A stretch of DNA of 64,000 bases from Pseudomonas sp. Bc-h. GTDB lineage: Bacteria; Pseudomonadota; Gammaproteobacteria; Pseudomonadales; Pseudomonadaceae. The stretch's first letter is position 1. Each line of letters opens with the position of its first letter. The stretch spans positions 187,251 through 251,250 of the forward strand of contig NZ_MUIN01000002.1 of assembly GCF_002080045.1 (NCBI RefSeq), written 5' to 3'. The notes below the pieces were generated by a model that was not told where the DNA came from, searched no databases, and worked only from the letters and a program-made list of their open reading frames with translations. Shown here piece after piece: positions 25,431-34,453 of this stretch. A program made the position numbers and the translations under genes.

Positions 25431-25545
25431 CGCCTGAAAACAGGTTATGGCGCCTATTTTCGTCGGATTGGGCGGATTTCGGTCAGTGGGGCGCCGTGTC
25501 GGACGGCTCTGGCTCGGCCTTCTTGTACGGTTCATGAAAATAAAC

Positions 25546-25570
25546 TGAACACTATTTTGATTTATGCCCA
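25546..25570. promoter_or_regulatory. Candidate cluster operator, 25.7-kb operon copy
   Basis: TGAACAC-N11-ATGCCCA. The left half is exact relative to the 31.8-kb copy; the right half keeps ATG and CA only, so this is a degenerate member. Confidence 0.4.
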
Positions 25571-25717
25571 ATTTAATTTTATGCTTCGATCAGACCGAAG
25601 CGGGGTGAGCCGATTCGCCGGGCAGCCTGATGGGCGCTCCAGGTGCCGTGCTTCGGGACTCGCAACACCCAGAACAATCACAAGAACCATAAAGTTTCTA
25701 CGTAGAGGTCCCGGATT

Positions 25718-26797
25718 ATGCTTATCGATCTTCACGCTCACGCTCCGCTCCCTGGCTATTACAATCAGCACCCGCATTGGGGTCCGTTTTTTGAACAGTG
25801 CGATGACGGCGATATCCGCTTGCGTGTGGGCAAATGGCAGCTCACGCTAGGCTCGCCGGAGCGCAAGGCGGCAGTGCGTGCCGGCAAAGGCCTGAGGCTT
25901 GAGGAATACATGGCCAAGTGGGCCGATCCGAAAGTCCGACTGGCGGGTATGGACGCAGCAGGGCAGAACCTGCAGGTCGTGTCGGTCCCTTCCCACTGCT
26001 ACATGTACTGGACCGAGGCCGAGTACGCGGTGCCTTATGCGCGCACCGTCAATGACACCTTTGCCGAATACTGCTCCGCCGCACCCGATCGTTTGATGTT
26101 CTGGGCACATGCACCACTGAACGCGCCCGAAGCGGCGGCCATCGAGTTGCGCCGTGCGTGTACCGAGCTGGGCGCCAAGGGGCTTTCTGCGGGCGGCGCC
26201 AATTTCGGCGGGCTGGAGTTCGATTCTCCGGAACTGGATGTGGTCTGGAAAACCCTCTGCGACCTCGATCTGCCTATGTTCATTCATGGCTATAACCAGT
26301 CGGTCACCTGGGGTGATCGCGCCAATGAAGACCGCTACGAAACCACTGCGATTGTCGGGATGCAGTACGACGAAACCCGTTGCTTCTGGAACCTGATATG
26401 CGGTGGCGTGCTGGACCGCTTCCCGGATCTGAAGGTCTACATCACCCATGGCGGCGGTTATGTGCCTTATCAGCTGGGTCGTCTGGCCCAGACCAACAAG
26501 AACCTCGACGTGGTGCATAACAAGCGTCCGGTTCTCGACTACATGAAAAACTTCTATTTCGATGTCGAGCTGCACGAGCTGCCGATGCGTCAGGCTCTGA
26601 TTGAGGTCATCGGCGCTGATCAGATGGTCTATGGCAGCAACTTCGGTGGCAGCGATGCCGTCCGTCACGACCTGACCCATGGCCTGAAGCTCAGCGACGC
26701 GGATCTGCAGAAAATTCGCTGGCAGAACGCGTGCAAGTTGCTTCATCTGGACCCTGCGAAAATCGGTCAGGTCACACCTGCCAAGGAAGCGGTCTGA
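25718..26797 (+). CDS. Amidohydrolase-2 (ACMSD-like) family protein
   Basis: A 359-residue TIM-barrel metal-dependent amidohydrolase. The first metal motif is DLHAHAP at residues 4-10; later HGY (MFIHGY), THGGGYVPY and GSNFGGSDAV match the barrel-strand ligands of the ACMSD-like decarboxylase/hydratase group. It may decarboxylate or hydrate a ring-fission product. By position in the published dit order it could be ditL. It heads an operon of five tightly overlapping genes (25718-30276); the next start overlaps its stop by one base. Confidence 0.88.
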   Translation: MLIDLHAHAPLPGYYNQHPHWGPFFEQCDDGDIRLRVGKWQLTLGSPERKAAVRAGKGLRLEEYMAKWADPKVRLAGMDAAGQNLQVVSVPSHCYMYWTEAEYAVPYARTVNDTFAEYCSAAPDRLMFWAHAPLNAPEAAAIELRRACTELGAKGLSAGGANFGGLEFDSPELDVVWKTLCDLDLPMFIHGYNQSVTWGDRANEDRYETTAIVGMQYDETRCFWNLICGGVLDRFPDLKVYITHGGGYVPYQLGRLAQTNKNLDVVHNKRPVLDYMKNFYFDVELHELPMRQALIEVIGADQMVYGSNFGGSDAVRHDLTHGLKLSDADLQKIRWQNACKLLHLDPAKIGQVTPAKEAV

Positions 26798-27666
26798 TGA
26801 AACTGGCTCGCTGTTCCTATTTCGAGAGCGGCGTGTTCTGGGCGGTGGTCGATGTTCAGCAGGACATGGTCACCCCCATCGCCGGCGAATTCCGTACCTG
26901 GGCACCGAAGGTCGCGCAGGGGGCTGGAATCAGCGCCCTGCGCTTTTCGGGACCGCCGCTGGCCTTGTCCCAGGTCACGTTGCTGCCGCCGATCGAGCCG
27001 GTGAATCGGGTGGTGGTGGCAGGGGCGAACTACGCCAAGCACCTGGTGGAGTTTGGCTTGTCGGCACCGTCCCAGCCGGTCGCATTTCTCAAGGCTTACG
27101 GCGCGCTGATCGGCGCCCATGATCCGATTCGCTTTCCTCCGCTCACCACAGAGCTGGATCACGAAGTGGAGCTGGTGGCAGTGATCGGCAGCGACGACGT
27201 GGATCTCGACGACCCGCTGGCGTGTGTCCTGGGCTACACCGTCGGCAACGATGTTAGCGCCCGGGATCTGCAACGCAGTGGGCCGAAAGGCATCGGCATG
27301 GACCTCTTCGCCGCCAAGAGCCAGGACAAAACCACCGGTCTTGGGCCCTGGGTTGTCACCAAGGACGAACTTCCCGAAGGCTCGCCCAAGCTTCGCCTGA
27401 CGCTCAAGGTCAATGGCCAGATGCGTCAGGACGGCAACACCGCCGACATGACCTGGGATGTCGGCGAGCTGATCGCTTTCGTGCAGCAGCGTTCCAGCTT
27501 CGCCTGTGGCGATGTGTTGTTCACAGGATCCCCGGCAGGGGTTGGCATGGGTACCGGCATATTTCTGGATCCCGGCGATGTGGTCGAAGCGAGCATCGAA
27601 GGCATCGGCACCTTGCGTAACGTCGTGGGGGAAAAAACACCCGTCAAATCGAAGGTCTCGGCATGA
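26797..27666 (+). CDS. FAH-family hydrolase/isomerase
   Basis: A 289-residue fumarylacetoacetate-hydrolase-fold enzyme, start ATG 26797 in a TGATG overlap. Acidic ligands are in LDHEVELVAVIG and VGNDVSARDLQ; later GDVLFTGSPAGVGMG and GDVVEASIEGIGTL are family hallmarks. It is the third FAH-type gene of the cluster and is of the same length class as the one at 11882. By order it could be ditM. Substrate unknown; C-C hydrolysis or decarboxylation/isomerisation fits. Confidence 0.88.
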   Translation: MKLARCSYFESGVFWAVVDVQQDMVTPIAGEFRTWAPKVAQGAGISALRFSGPPLALSQVTLLPPIEPVNRVVVAGANYAKHLVEFGLSAPSQPVAFLKAYGALIGAHDPIRFPPLTTELDHEVELVAVIGSDDVDLDDPLACVLGYTVGNDVSARDLQRSGPKGIGMDLFAAKSQDKTTGLGPWVVTKDELPEGSPKLRLTLKVNGQMRQDGNTADMTWDVGELIAFVQQRSSFACGDVLFTGSPAGVGMGTGIFLDPGDVVEASIEGIGTLRNVVGEKTPVKSKVSA

Positions 27667-28568
27667 GTACTGATAAAAACAACAAAGTGGTGGTTGTCGG
27701 AGCCGGGCTGATGGGCACGGGTATTGCCCATGGTTTTGTCAGCGCAGGCTTTCATACGGTGCTGGTCGATACCAGTGCGCAATCACTGAGCAACGCCAGA
27801 ACGGCCATTGAAAACATACTCAAGGCCGGGGTCAGCCTGGGCAAGGTCTCGGCGCAACAGGCCGACGCATCCATGGCGCGGCTCAGTACGGCAGGTGATC
27901 TGGGTGAGGCCGCCATCGGCGCGAACTGGCTGGTGGAGACCGTTTCCGAGCAACTGGCGATCAAGAAATCCATTGTGGCCCAGGCCGCGCCACTGATGGC
28001 GCCGGATGCAATCATTGCAACCAACACGTCGGCACTGAGCGTCACCGAGATTGCGGCGACGATCGACAGTGCCGACCGAGTCATCGGCATGCACTTCTTC
28101 AATCCGGTGCACAAGATGAAGCTGGTCGAGCTCGTGCGCGGGCTGGCCACCAGTGACGAGACCGTCGCCCGTACCCGCGATCTGTGCGATGCATTGGGCA
28201 AGACATCGATCATCGTCAACGAGTCGCCGGGCCTGACCACCAGCCGCATGTCGGCAATGCTTGGCAACGAAGCCATGTACATGTTGCAGGAGGGCATCGC
28301 CAGCGCCGAGGACATTGACACTGCATTGCGCATGGGCTTCAACCACCCGATGGGGCCGCTGGAACTGGGAGATTTGACCGGCTGGGATACAAGGCTTTCT
28401 GTCCTGCGCTATTTGCATCAGACGCTGGGGGAGAAATTCTGCCCATGCCCATTGATCATCAAGATGGTGGCAGCTGGGCGCCTGGGCCGAAAAACCGGGC
28501 ATGGCGTCTATCGCTATGAAGACAACAAGGCGGTGCCTGGCAGTGGTCTGCGAGCGAGCGTGCTATGA
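27663..28568 (+). CDS. 3-hydroxyacyl-CoA dehydrogenase
   Basis: A 301-residue NAD-dependent dehydrogenase of the PaaH/Hbd type. The NAD-binding GAGLMGTG is at residues 12-19, the catalytic His is in MHFFNPVHKM, and the Asn in NESPGL. The C-terminal dimerisation domain includes GFNHPMGPLELGDLTG. It oxidises 3-hydroxyacyl-CoA to 3-ketoacyl-CoA, feeding the thiolase encoded next. AACAACAA within the first codons (27678-27685) may bind Hfq/Crc. Overlaps both neighbours by four bases. It could be ditN by order. Confidence 0.93.
   Translation: MSTDKNNKVVVVGAGLMGTGIAHGFVSAGFHTVLVDTSAQSLSNARTAIENILKAGVSLGKVSAQQADASMARLSTAGDLGEAAIGANWLVETVSEQLAIKKSIVAQAAPLMAPDAIIATNTSALSVTEIAATIDSADRVIGMHFFNPVHKMKLVELVRGLATSDETVARTRDLCDALGKTSIIVNESPGLTTSRMSAMLGNEAMYMLQEGIASAEDIDTALRMGFNHPMGPLELGDLTGWDTRLSVLRYLHQTLGEKFCPCPLIIKMVAAGRLGRKTGHGVYRYEDNKAVPGSGLRASVL
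27678..27685 (+). promoter_or_regulatory. Hfq/Crc-type motif inside start of 3-hydroxyacyl-CoA dehydrogenase
   Basis: AACAACAA, a perfect AAYAAYAA, lies 15 bases after the A of the ATG at 27663. Confidence 0.4.
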
Positions 28569-29740
28569 AAGAGATCGTGATTGTCGATGCCGTGCGCACG
28601 CCTGTCGGTCGATTTCGCGGCAGCCTGGCCGGCGTGCGGGCCGATCATCTGGGCGCACTGGTGCTCAACGCATTGGTCGAACGCAACGATCTGTCCCCCA
28701 CCGTGATCGACGATGTCGTTTTTGGTTGTGTGACCCAGATCGGTGAGCAATCGGCCAACATCGCGCGGACTGCGCTGCTGGGGGCTGGCTGGCCGGTCAG
28801 CATTCCCGGGCTGACGCTGGACCGCAAATGCGGCTCGGGGGAAGCGGCGGTGCACGTCGCGGCCGGTGCCATTGCTTCGGGAATGGCACAAGCTGTGGTG
28901 GCCGGTGGCGCGGAAAACATGAGTCGAGTGCCCATGGGCAGCAACCGCGATCTGCACGGCGAGGCATTTGGCTGGATGGCCAGCGAACGCTACGAGCTTA
29001 CGAGCCAGGGCGAAGCGGCCGAGCGCATTGTCGATAAATGGAAACTGAGCCGCGATGCGTTGGACGACTACGCCTTCGCCAGCCACGAGCGGGCGGCGAA
29101 GGCCAGTGATGCGGGGTGTTTTGACAGCCAACTGGTACCGGTGCCGGTCGAATCGCTTCACGAGAAGACCCTGACGGAACCCGCGGTAACGCTGGTTGCC
29201 GACGAAACCATCCGACGCGACACCTCACGGGAGAAGCTTTCCACACTCAAAACCAGCTTCCGCCCGGAGAACGGGCGAATCACGGCAGGCAACTCTTCGC
29301 AGATTTCCGATGGTGCTGCCGCGTTATTGATCATGGATGCCGAGGCCGCACGCCGACACGGGCTAAGACCCCGCGCACGAATTGTCGCCTTTGCCACCGT
29401 CGGCACCGATCCAACGCTCATGTTGACAGGTCCCATCGAGGCGACGGCCAAGGTACTCCGCAAGGCCGGTTTGCAGCTCAAGGACATCGACCTGTTCGAA
29501 GTCAACGAAGCGTTTGCCTCGGTTCCGCTGGCCTGGATGCATGAGACCGGCGTCAGTCATGAACGCCTGAATGTGAATGGAGGCGCCATCGCCCTTGGGC
29601 ATCCGTTGGGCGCCAGTGGCGCTCGCCTGATGACCACGCTGCTGAACGAACTGGAGCGACGGGGCGCCCGGTATGGCCTGCAGGCCATCTGCTGCGCAGG
29701 GGGCCTGGGAACAGCGACCATTATCGAGCGGCTGGAGTGA
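28565..29740 (+). CDS. Acetyl-CoA acyltransferase (thiolase)
   Basis: A 391-residue thiolase. The nucleophilic Cys is in [13 protein letters not shown] near residue 90, the His/Asn region in [20 protein letters not shown], and the second Cys in AICCAGGLG near the end. All three catalytic elements are present, in contrast to DitF. It cleaves 3-ketoacyl-CoA with CoA. The start overlaps the dehydrogenase stop by four bases. Could be ditO by order. Confidence 0.94.
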   Translation: MKEIVIVDAVRTPVGRFRGSLAGVRADHLGALVLNALVERNDLSPTVIDDVVFGCVTQIGEQSANIARTALLGAGWPVSIPGLTLDRKCGSGEAAVHVAAGAIASGMAQAVVAGGAENMSRVPMGSNRDLHGEAFGWMASERYELTSQGEAAERIVDKWKLSRDALDDYAFASHERAAKASDAGCFDSQLVPVPVESLHEKTLTEPAVTLVADETIRRDTSREKLSTLKTSFRPENGRITAGNSSQISDGAAALLIMDAEAARRHGLRPRARIVAFATVGTDPTLMLTGPIEATAKVLRKAGLQLKDIDLFEVNEAFASVPLAWMHETGVSHERLNVNGGAIALGHPLGASGARLMTTLLNELERRGARYGLQAICCAGGLGTATIIERLE

Positions 29741-30276
29741 GCGGGCAGCGGGTTGTGGATCAGAGCGATGGCTCGGCGCGTTTGCCACTGGTTGCTCTGG
29801 ACCTGCTGCCTGATGAGTTGTGCGCGGCAATCGAGCGTGGCCTGGCCTCTCGGATGCTCAGTACCAGCCGACCGGTTCAGGTTTGGGCCCATCGGCCCAA
29901 GGTCGCGTTGGCCTGGCTGGCACTGATGGAAAGCCTGCATGAGGACAGTCTGCTCGATGAGCGCCTGCGTGAACTTGTGCGCTTGAAGATCGCAAGCCTG
30001 ACGCAGTGCCAGGCCTGCCAGCTTGCGCGCAAGTCTGAGCAGGTCGATGAGCGCGATATCGCTTGTATTGCCACCGACAGCGAGCACTTCACGCCCGCCG
30101 AACGTGCGGCGCTGAACTTTGCCGATCTGTTCGCCAGTGACTATCAGTCCGTTACAGATCTGCACTTCCAACGCCTGGGCTGTTATTTCGATACTGCACA
30201 GATTGTCGAGTTGAACCTCTACTGCGCCCTGATGCTGGCCGGCGGTCGTATGACCTATGTACAGCAGGCCTACTGA
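29737..30276 (+). CDS. AhpD/carboxymuconolactone-decarboxylase-like protein
   Basis: A 179-residue all-helical protein starting with GTG in the stop of the thiolase gene (GTGA). The CMD/AhpD core is at residues 75-105, with the redox motif CQAC at Cys91 and Cys94 after [14 protein letters not shown], then [15 protein letters not shown]. The CxxC suggests AhpD-like peroxidase or disulfide activity rather than decarboxylation. It is the last gene of the 25.7-kb operon and could be ditP by order. Confidence 0.85.
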   Translation: MSGQRVVDQSDGSARLPLVALDLLPDELCAAIERGLASRMLSTSRPVQVWAHRPKVALAWLALMESLHEDSLLDERLRELVRLKIASLTQCQACQLARKSEQVDERDIACIATDSEHFTPAERAALNFADLFASDYQSVTDLHFQRLGCYFDTAQIVELNLYCALMLAGGRMTYVQQAY

Positions 30277-30295
30277 TATCGAAATGCAAAGTAAC

Positions 30296-30320
30296 GAGTC
30301 AGATACGCAAATTATGTTCA
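30296..30320. promoter_or_regulatory. Possible degenerate cluster operator before ditQ
   Basis: The right half ATGTTCA is exact; the left half GAGTCAG matches TAGACAC at only four of seven positions. A short repeat ATTAT-N6-ATAAT overlaps the right half. Confidence 0.3.
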
Positions 30321-30388
30321 GATAATATTTTGTAACCTAGACTCAGTCCGTTACGGCGCCGGTTAGCCAGGTGCATCAGCCAACAATG

Positions 30389-30399
30389 AACAATAAGAA
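30389..30399 (+). promoter_or_regulatory. Hfq/Crc-type tandem motif before ditQ
   Basis: AACAATAAGAA contains two overlapping AAnAAnAA copies and joins AAGGAGA, the ribosome-binding site of ditQ. Confidence 0.6.
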
Positions 30400-30410
30400 A
30401 GGAGATGATC

Positions 30411-31685
30411 ATGTCCGTTCAGGCGCAAAGCAATCTGAACAAGGAATTTGCCAACGTCGCCAGCAATTACCGTGGCAGCGATGTTGATTTGCAGGCTGTT
30501 TATGCCGAGGCGCGCAAAAACACGCCGATTCTTGAAGGCAACTTCATGGCAGGCCTTGGCGTGCCGTCGATTGCGGGTCTGGATCCCAACCGCCCAACCT
30601 TCACCTTATTCAAATACGACGACGTCATGGCGGTCATGCGTGATGGGAAGAACTTCACCAGCGGGTTCATCGCCGAGGGGCTGGGAGCATTTTTCGACGG
30701 ACTGATCCTCACTGCGATGGACGGCGACGCTCACAAGAACATCCGTAATCTGTTGCAGCCGGTGTTCATGCCCGAGACCGTCAATCGCTGGAAGGAGACC
30801 AAGATCGACCGTGTGATCCGGGAGGAATACATCAAACCCCTGGTGGCAGCCAAATCGGCGGATCTAATGGATTTCGGCCTGTATTTCCCCATTCGGGTGA
30901 TTTACGCGCTGATTGGTTTTCCCGAAGACAAGCCCGAGGAAATCGAGCAGTACGCGGCTTGGGCGTTGGCCATTCTCGCAGGCCCACAGGTGGACCCGGA
31001 GAAGGCCGCAGCAGCCCGCGGCGCTGCCATGCATGCAGCACAGGCCCTTTACGACGTGGTCAAGGTGGTGGTTGCCGAGCGCCGCGAGGCGGGCGCGGAG
31101 GGCGATGACCTGATCAGCCGCCTGATCCGGGCGCAGTACGAAGGACGCTCCCTCGACGATCATGAAATCGCCACCTTCGTTCGGTCCCTGCTGCCGGCGG
31201 CCAGCGAAACCACGACGCGCACATTCGGTACGCTGTTGACGCTCCTGCTGGAGAATCCGGAAACGCTGGAGCGGGTACGCAACGACCGGAGCCTGGTCAA
31301 CAAGGCCATCGACGAAGCGGTGCGTTTCGAGCCAGTCGCTACGTTCAAGGTCCGCCAGACAGCTCAGGAAACGGTGATTCGAGGCGTACAGATTCCCAAG
31401 GGCGCAATGGTCCAGTGCATCGTCTCGTCGGCCAATCGTGACGAAGACGCCTTCGAGAACGCTCACAGGTTCGACATCGACCGTAAGCCGCGACCTTCCT
31501 TTGGTTTCGGCTTCGGGCCGCACATGTGCATCGGTCAGTTCGTCGCCAAGACTGAAATAAATTGCGCCATCAACGCGATTCTCGACCTGTTGCCGAACAT
31601 CCGCCTCGACCCGTCCAAGCCTGCGCCCCAGATCGTGGGCGCCCAGCTGCGCGGCCCCCATGAGGTCCACGTGATCTGGGACTGA
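30411..31685 (+). CDS. ditQ: Cytochrome P450, second paralog
   Basis: A 424-residue P450 with heme ligand Cys373 in FGFGPHMCIG, ExxR in DEAVRFEP, and an I-helix reading AASETTT, where Ser replaces the Gly found in the paralog at 576. The start is ATG 30411, since AAGGAG ends six bases before it; ATG 30405 would touch the Shine-Dalgarno. DitQ is the P450 reported to hydroxylate dehydroabietic acid in BKME-9; the symbol is assigned from content and position. It is a single-gene unit ending in a terminator. Confidence 0.92.
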   Translation: MSVQAQSNLNKEFANVASNYRGSDVDLQAVYAEARKNTPILEGNFMAGLGVPSIAGLDPNRPTFTLFKYDDVMAVMRDGKNFTSGFIAEGLGAFFDGLILTAMDGDAHKNIRNLLQPVFMPETVNRWKETKIDRVIREEYIKPLVAAKSADLMDFGLYFPIRVIYALIGFPEDKPEEIEQYAAWALAILAGPQVDPEKAAAARGAAMHAAQALYDVVKVVVAERREAGAEGDDLISRLIRAQYEGRSLDDHEIATFVRSLLPAASETTTRTFGTLLTLLLENPETLERVRNDRSLVNKAIDEAVRFEPVATFKVRQTAQETVIRGVQIPKGAMVQCIVSSANRDEDAFENAHRFDIDRKPRPSFGFGFGPHMCIGQFVAKTEINCAINAILDLLPNIRLDPSKPAPQIVGAQLRGPHEVHVIWD

Positions 31686-31715
31686 AAACCCTGCGCAACC
31701 GTCTCGCAACCCCGG

Positions 31716-31745
31716 ACCCGTGCCTGAGAAGGCGCGGGTTTTTTC
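31716..31745 (+). terminator. Rho-independent terminator after ditQ
   Basis: Arms ACCCGTGCC and GGCGCGGGT pair (one G-T) around TGAGAA, followed by a T-rich tail. Confidence 0.85.
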
Positions 31746-31787
31746 TTTTCGCGCTTACCTGGGGGCAACGTTTCATCTGAATTTATA

Positions 31788-31812
31788 TGAACACAATCAA
31801 ATAAAGTGTTTA
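31788..31812. promoter_or_regulatory. Candidate cluster operator before amidohydrolase
   Basis: TGAACAC-N11-GTGTTTA, a near-perfect inverted repeat 66 bp before the ATG at 31879, with an AT-rich spacer. Confidence 0.6.
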
Positions 31813-31845
31813 ATTCTTATTGAGTGTGATCTATGATTCAGGCAC

Positions 31846-31853
31846 AACAACAA
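31846..31853 (+). promoter_or_regulatory. Hfq/Crc-type motif before amidohydrolase
   Basis: AACAACAA is followed by a second AAGAACAA at 31872-31879 that overlaps the start codon of the amidohydrolase gene. Confidence 0.6.
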
Positions 31854-31878
31854 ACAACCCGTTGCGAAGGGAAGAACA

Positions 31879-33186
31879 ATGAAAATTGATGATCTGATTC
31901 TCGTCAGCGTCGACGACCACGCCATCGAGCCGCCGAACGCATTCGCCCGTCACATGCCTCTACGCTTCAAGGGGCGCGAGCCTCACGTGGTGAAGACCGG
32001 TGATCGCGATGTCTGGGTATTCGAAGAGCAGGCTACCGGGTACATGGGCCTGAACTCCGTGGTGGGACGTCCGAAAGAAGAATATGGCATGGAGCCATTG
32101 GGATACGACCAGATGCGCCGTGGTACCTGGAATATCAAGGACCGCGTCGATGACATGAGCGCCAACGGTGTGCTGGGCTCATTGTGCTTCCCGACGTTCC
32201 CTGGCTTCGCCGGGCAACGCTTTCAGGTTCATGCCGATCGCGATGTATCGCTGGCAGCGATTCAGGCCTACAACGACTGGCACCTGCATGACTGGTGCAA
32301 TGCTGCCCCAGGTCGCTTTATCCCATTGATGCTGGTGCCGTGGTGGGACATGCAGGCCGCCGCCGCAGAGGTCAATCGTATGGCGAAACAGGGCGTTCAT
32401 GCTCTGTCCCTGTCCGATAACCCGGCCATCCACGGTTATCCGTCGATTCACAGTGATTACTGGGATCCGCTGTGGAAAGCCTGTTCCGACAATAAGGTGG
32501 TGATCTGCTGCCACATCGGGACAGGGGTCAAGGCCAACCATGCCTCGGACCTTTCGCCGATCGACGCGTGGATTACCTCCATGCCGATCTCCATTGCCAA
32601 CTCTGCCGCAGACTGGATCTGGGCGCCGATGTGGAAGAAATTCCCCGACCTGCGCATGGCGCTGTCCGAAGGCAGCATCGGCTGGGTTCCGTACCTGCTC
32701 GAGCGTGCCGACTTCACTCATCGTCACCACAACGCTTGGACCAACTCCAACTTCGGCGGGAAGATGCCCAGCGACATCTTTCACAAGCACATCATCACCT
32801 GCTTCATCGAAGACAAGTTCGGTCTGCAGAACCTGAGCTTCATGAACGAAGACATGGTGACGTGGGAAAGCGACTATCCACATTCCGACTGCACCTGGCC
32901 GGAGTCGCCGGAGACTGCGTGGGATGGCCTCAAGCATCTGCCTGAACACACGATCAACAAGCTCACTCACCTCAATGCCATGCGCGAGTTCTCCTACGAT
33001 CCATTCGCCATCCTTGGGCGTGAGAACTGCACCGTCGGCGCGCTGCGCGCCCAGGCCACCCACGTCAAGATCGAGCCGGCGCTGGGTCTGGGCGGTGCCG
33101 ATCACGGACGTGAAGACGGCAAGCCGGTGACCTCCGGCGACATCAACGCGATGTTCGAAAAAGCGGACGCGCAAACCGCGCTGTAA
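31879..33186 (+). CDS. Amidohydrolase-2 family protein (second in cluster)
   Basis: A 435-residue TIM-barrel amidohydrolase of the type often found in steroid and terpene degradation clusters. The first metal motif is VDDHAIEP near residue 11; CCHIGTG, SEGSIGWVPYLLERAD and the terminal-strand Asp in WESDYPHSDCTWP follow. It differs clearly from the shorter protein at 25718. Hydrolysis, decarboxylation or hydration of a ring-opened product is possible. Own regulatory region with operator-like repeat and two Hfq/Crc-type motifs. Confidence 0.88.
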   Translation: MKIDDLILVSVDDHAIEPPNAFARHMPLRFKGREPHVVKTGDRDVWVFEEQATGYMGLNSVVGRPKEEYGMEPLGYDQMRRGTWNIKDRVDDMSANGVLGSLCFPTFPGFAGQRFQVHADRDVSLAAIQAYNDWHLHDWCNAAPGRFIPLMLVPWWDMQAAAAEVNRMAKQGVHALSLSDNPAIHGYPSIHSDYWDPLWKACSDNKVVICCHIGTGVKANHASDLSPIDAWITSMPISIANSAADWIWAPMWKKFPDLRMALSEGSIGWVPYLLERADFTHRHHNAWTNSNFGGKMPSDIFHKHIITCFIEDKFGLQNLSFMNEDMVTWESDYPHSDCTWPESPETAWDGLKHLPEHTINKLTHLNAMREFSYDPFAILGRENCTVGALRAQATHVKIEPALGLGGADHGREDGKPVTSGDINAMFEKADAQTAL

Positions 33187-33203
33187 AAGCCGTCGCGCTG
33201 TTT

Positions 33204-33230
33204 CCCCGGCAAGCCACGCACTTGTCGGGG
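33204..33230. repeat. Hairpin in intergenic region
   Basis: CCCCGGCAAG and CTTGTCGGGG pair (one G-T) around a 7-base loop, with no T tract. It may be a transcript-end or attenuating stem between the amidohydrolase and the acyl-CoA dehydrogenase. Confidence 0.5.
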
Positions 33231-33302
33231 AGCAGCAAAGCGGTTGTGCTCGTCATGCGGATGATTCTTCCGCTTTTGCATGTCCAGTCTTCGAGAGCAT
33301 TC

Positions 33303-34451
33303 ATGGCCATCAATGAATTTACCTACAGCGCAATTCCAGCTGAGGCTGAAGCGTTGCGCGCCGAGGTGCGCGAGTTTCTCGCTCATACGCTGGCCGACTA
33401 TCCTCCTGCGCTGCGCGCGCAATCGTGGATGGGCTTCGATGCGAGTTTCAGCAAGGCGCTTGGCGCCAAAGGCTGGCTCGGCATGGCGCTCCCCAGGGAA
33501 TACGGCGGAACGCAGGCCGGCTTTTTTGCCCGTTACGTCGTCAGTGAAGAATTGCTCGCCACGGGTGCGCCGGTGTCGGCGCACTGGATCGCCGACCGGC
33601 AGAGCGGGCCGCTGATCAACAAGTTCGGCACGCACGCGCAGCGTGACCGCTATTTGCCCGCCATTTGCCGTGGCGAAAGTTATTTCTGTATTGGCATGAG
33701 CGAACCGGGTTCCGGCTCGGACCTGGCGTCGATTCGTTCCACTGCGGTGCGCGACGGTGAAGGCTGGCGAGTCAACGGACAGAAAGTCTGGACCACCAAT
33801 GCCCATCACTCGCATTACATGATTGCCTTGCTGCGTACGGGTGATAAACAGACCGCACGGCATGAAGGCATGTCGCAGTTCATCGTCGACCTTCGGTTGC
33901 CCGGCATTACCGTGAGACCAATACGTGATCTTGCGGGCGGTGAGCACTTCAACGAAGTGTTTTTCGACGACGTTTATCTTGCCGATGACGCGCTGATTGG
34001 CAGTGAAGGCAAGGGCTGGGAGCAGGTTACCGCCGAGCTTGCGTTCGAGCGCAGCGGTCCTGAGCGTTTCTTGAGTTCCATGGCCTTGATCAAGACGATG
34101 ATCGACGCTATCGGGACCCAGCCGGATGCACTGCAAGCAGCCGAAGTCGGTCGCTTGGCTGCAAGGCTTGCGACGTTGCGCAACATGTCGCTGGCGGTCA
34201 CTGCGCAACTGGCTTCGGGTGGTCACCCGGCCTGGGCAGCGTCGTGTGTGAAAGATCTGGGCAACGCGTTCGAGCAGGACATTCCCGAACTCGCCCAACG
34301 TTTGCTGGACATCGAGCCGAGGCAACACGGCGGCAGCGATCACGCACAGGTTCTGGCCTATCTGACGCAGATGGCGCCTTCTTTCTCATTGCGTGGCGGC
34401 ACCCGCGAGATTCTTCGCGGGATCATCGCCCGTGGCCTGGGGTTGCGATAA
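33303..34451 (+). CDS. Acyl-CoA dehydrogenase, catalytic-type subunit
   Basis: A 382-residue FAD-dependent acyl-CoA dehydrogenase, start ATG 33303. It has MSEPGSGSDLASIRS for FAD/substrate binding, WTTNAHHSHY, a candidate catalytic Glu in LAFERSGPERFLS, and the C-terminal LRGGTREILRGIIARGLGL. The next gene encodes a second family member lacking a comparable Glu, so the two may form an alpha2beta2 heterotetramer as in steroid-degrading FadE pairs. It belongs to an operon with the genes at 34454 and 35506. Confidence 0.9.
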   Translation: MAINEFTYSAIPAEAEALRAEVREFLAHTLADYPPALRAQSWMGFDASFSKALGAKGWLGMALPREYGGTQAGFFARYVVSEELLATGAPVSAHWIADRQSGPLINKFGTHAQRDRYLPAICRGESYFCIGMSEPGSGSDLASIRSTAVRDGEGWRVNGQKVWTTNAHHSHYMIALLRTGDKQTARHEGMSQFIVDLRLPGITVRPIRDLAGGEHFNEVFFDDVYLADDALIGSEGKGWEQVTAELAFERSGPERFLSSMALIKTMIDAIGTQPDALQAAEVGRLAARLATLRNMSLAVTAQLASGGHPAWAASCVKDLGNAFEQDIPELAQRLLDIEPRQHGGSDHAQVLAYLTQMAPSFSLRGGTREILRGIIARGLGLR

Positions 34452-34453
34452 TC

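Larger units (their letters stand above)
25362..25717. other. Intergenic region with terminator and operator, no gene
   Basis: These 356 bp carry the ditK terminator, the operator-like repeat at 25546-25570 and the promoter region of the 25718 operon. No coding sequence is supported. Confidence 0.6.

Noticed and set aside
29737..30276. Carboxymuconolactone decarboxylase activity for the AhpD-like protein
   Set aside because: The CxxC motif points to AhpD-type redox function; decarboxylation cannot be supported.
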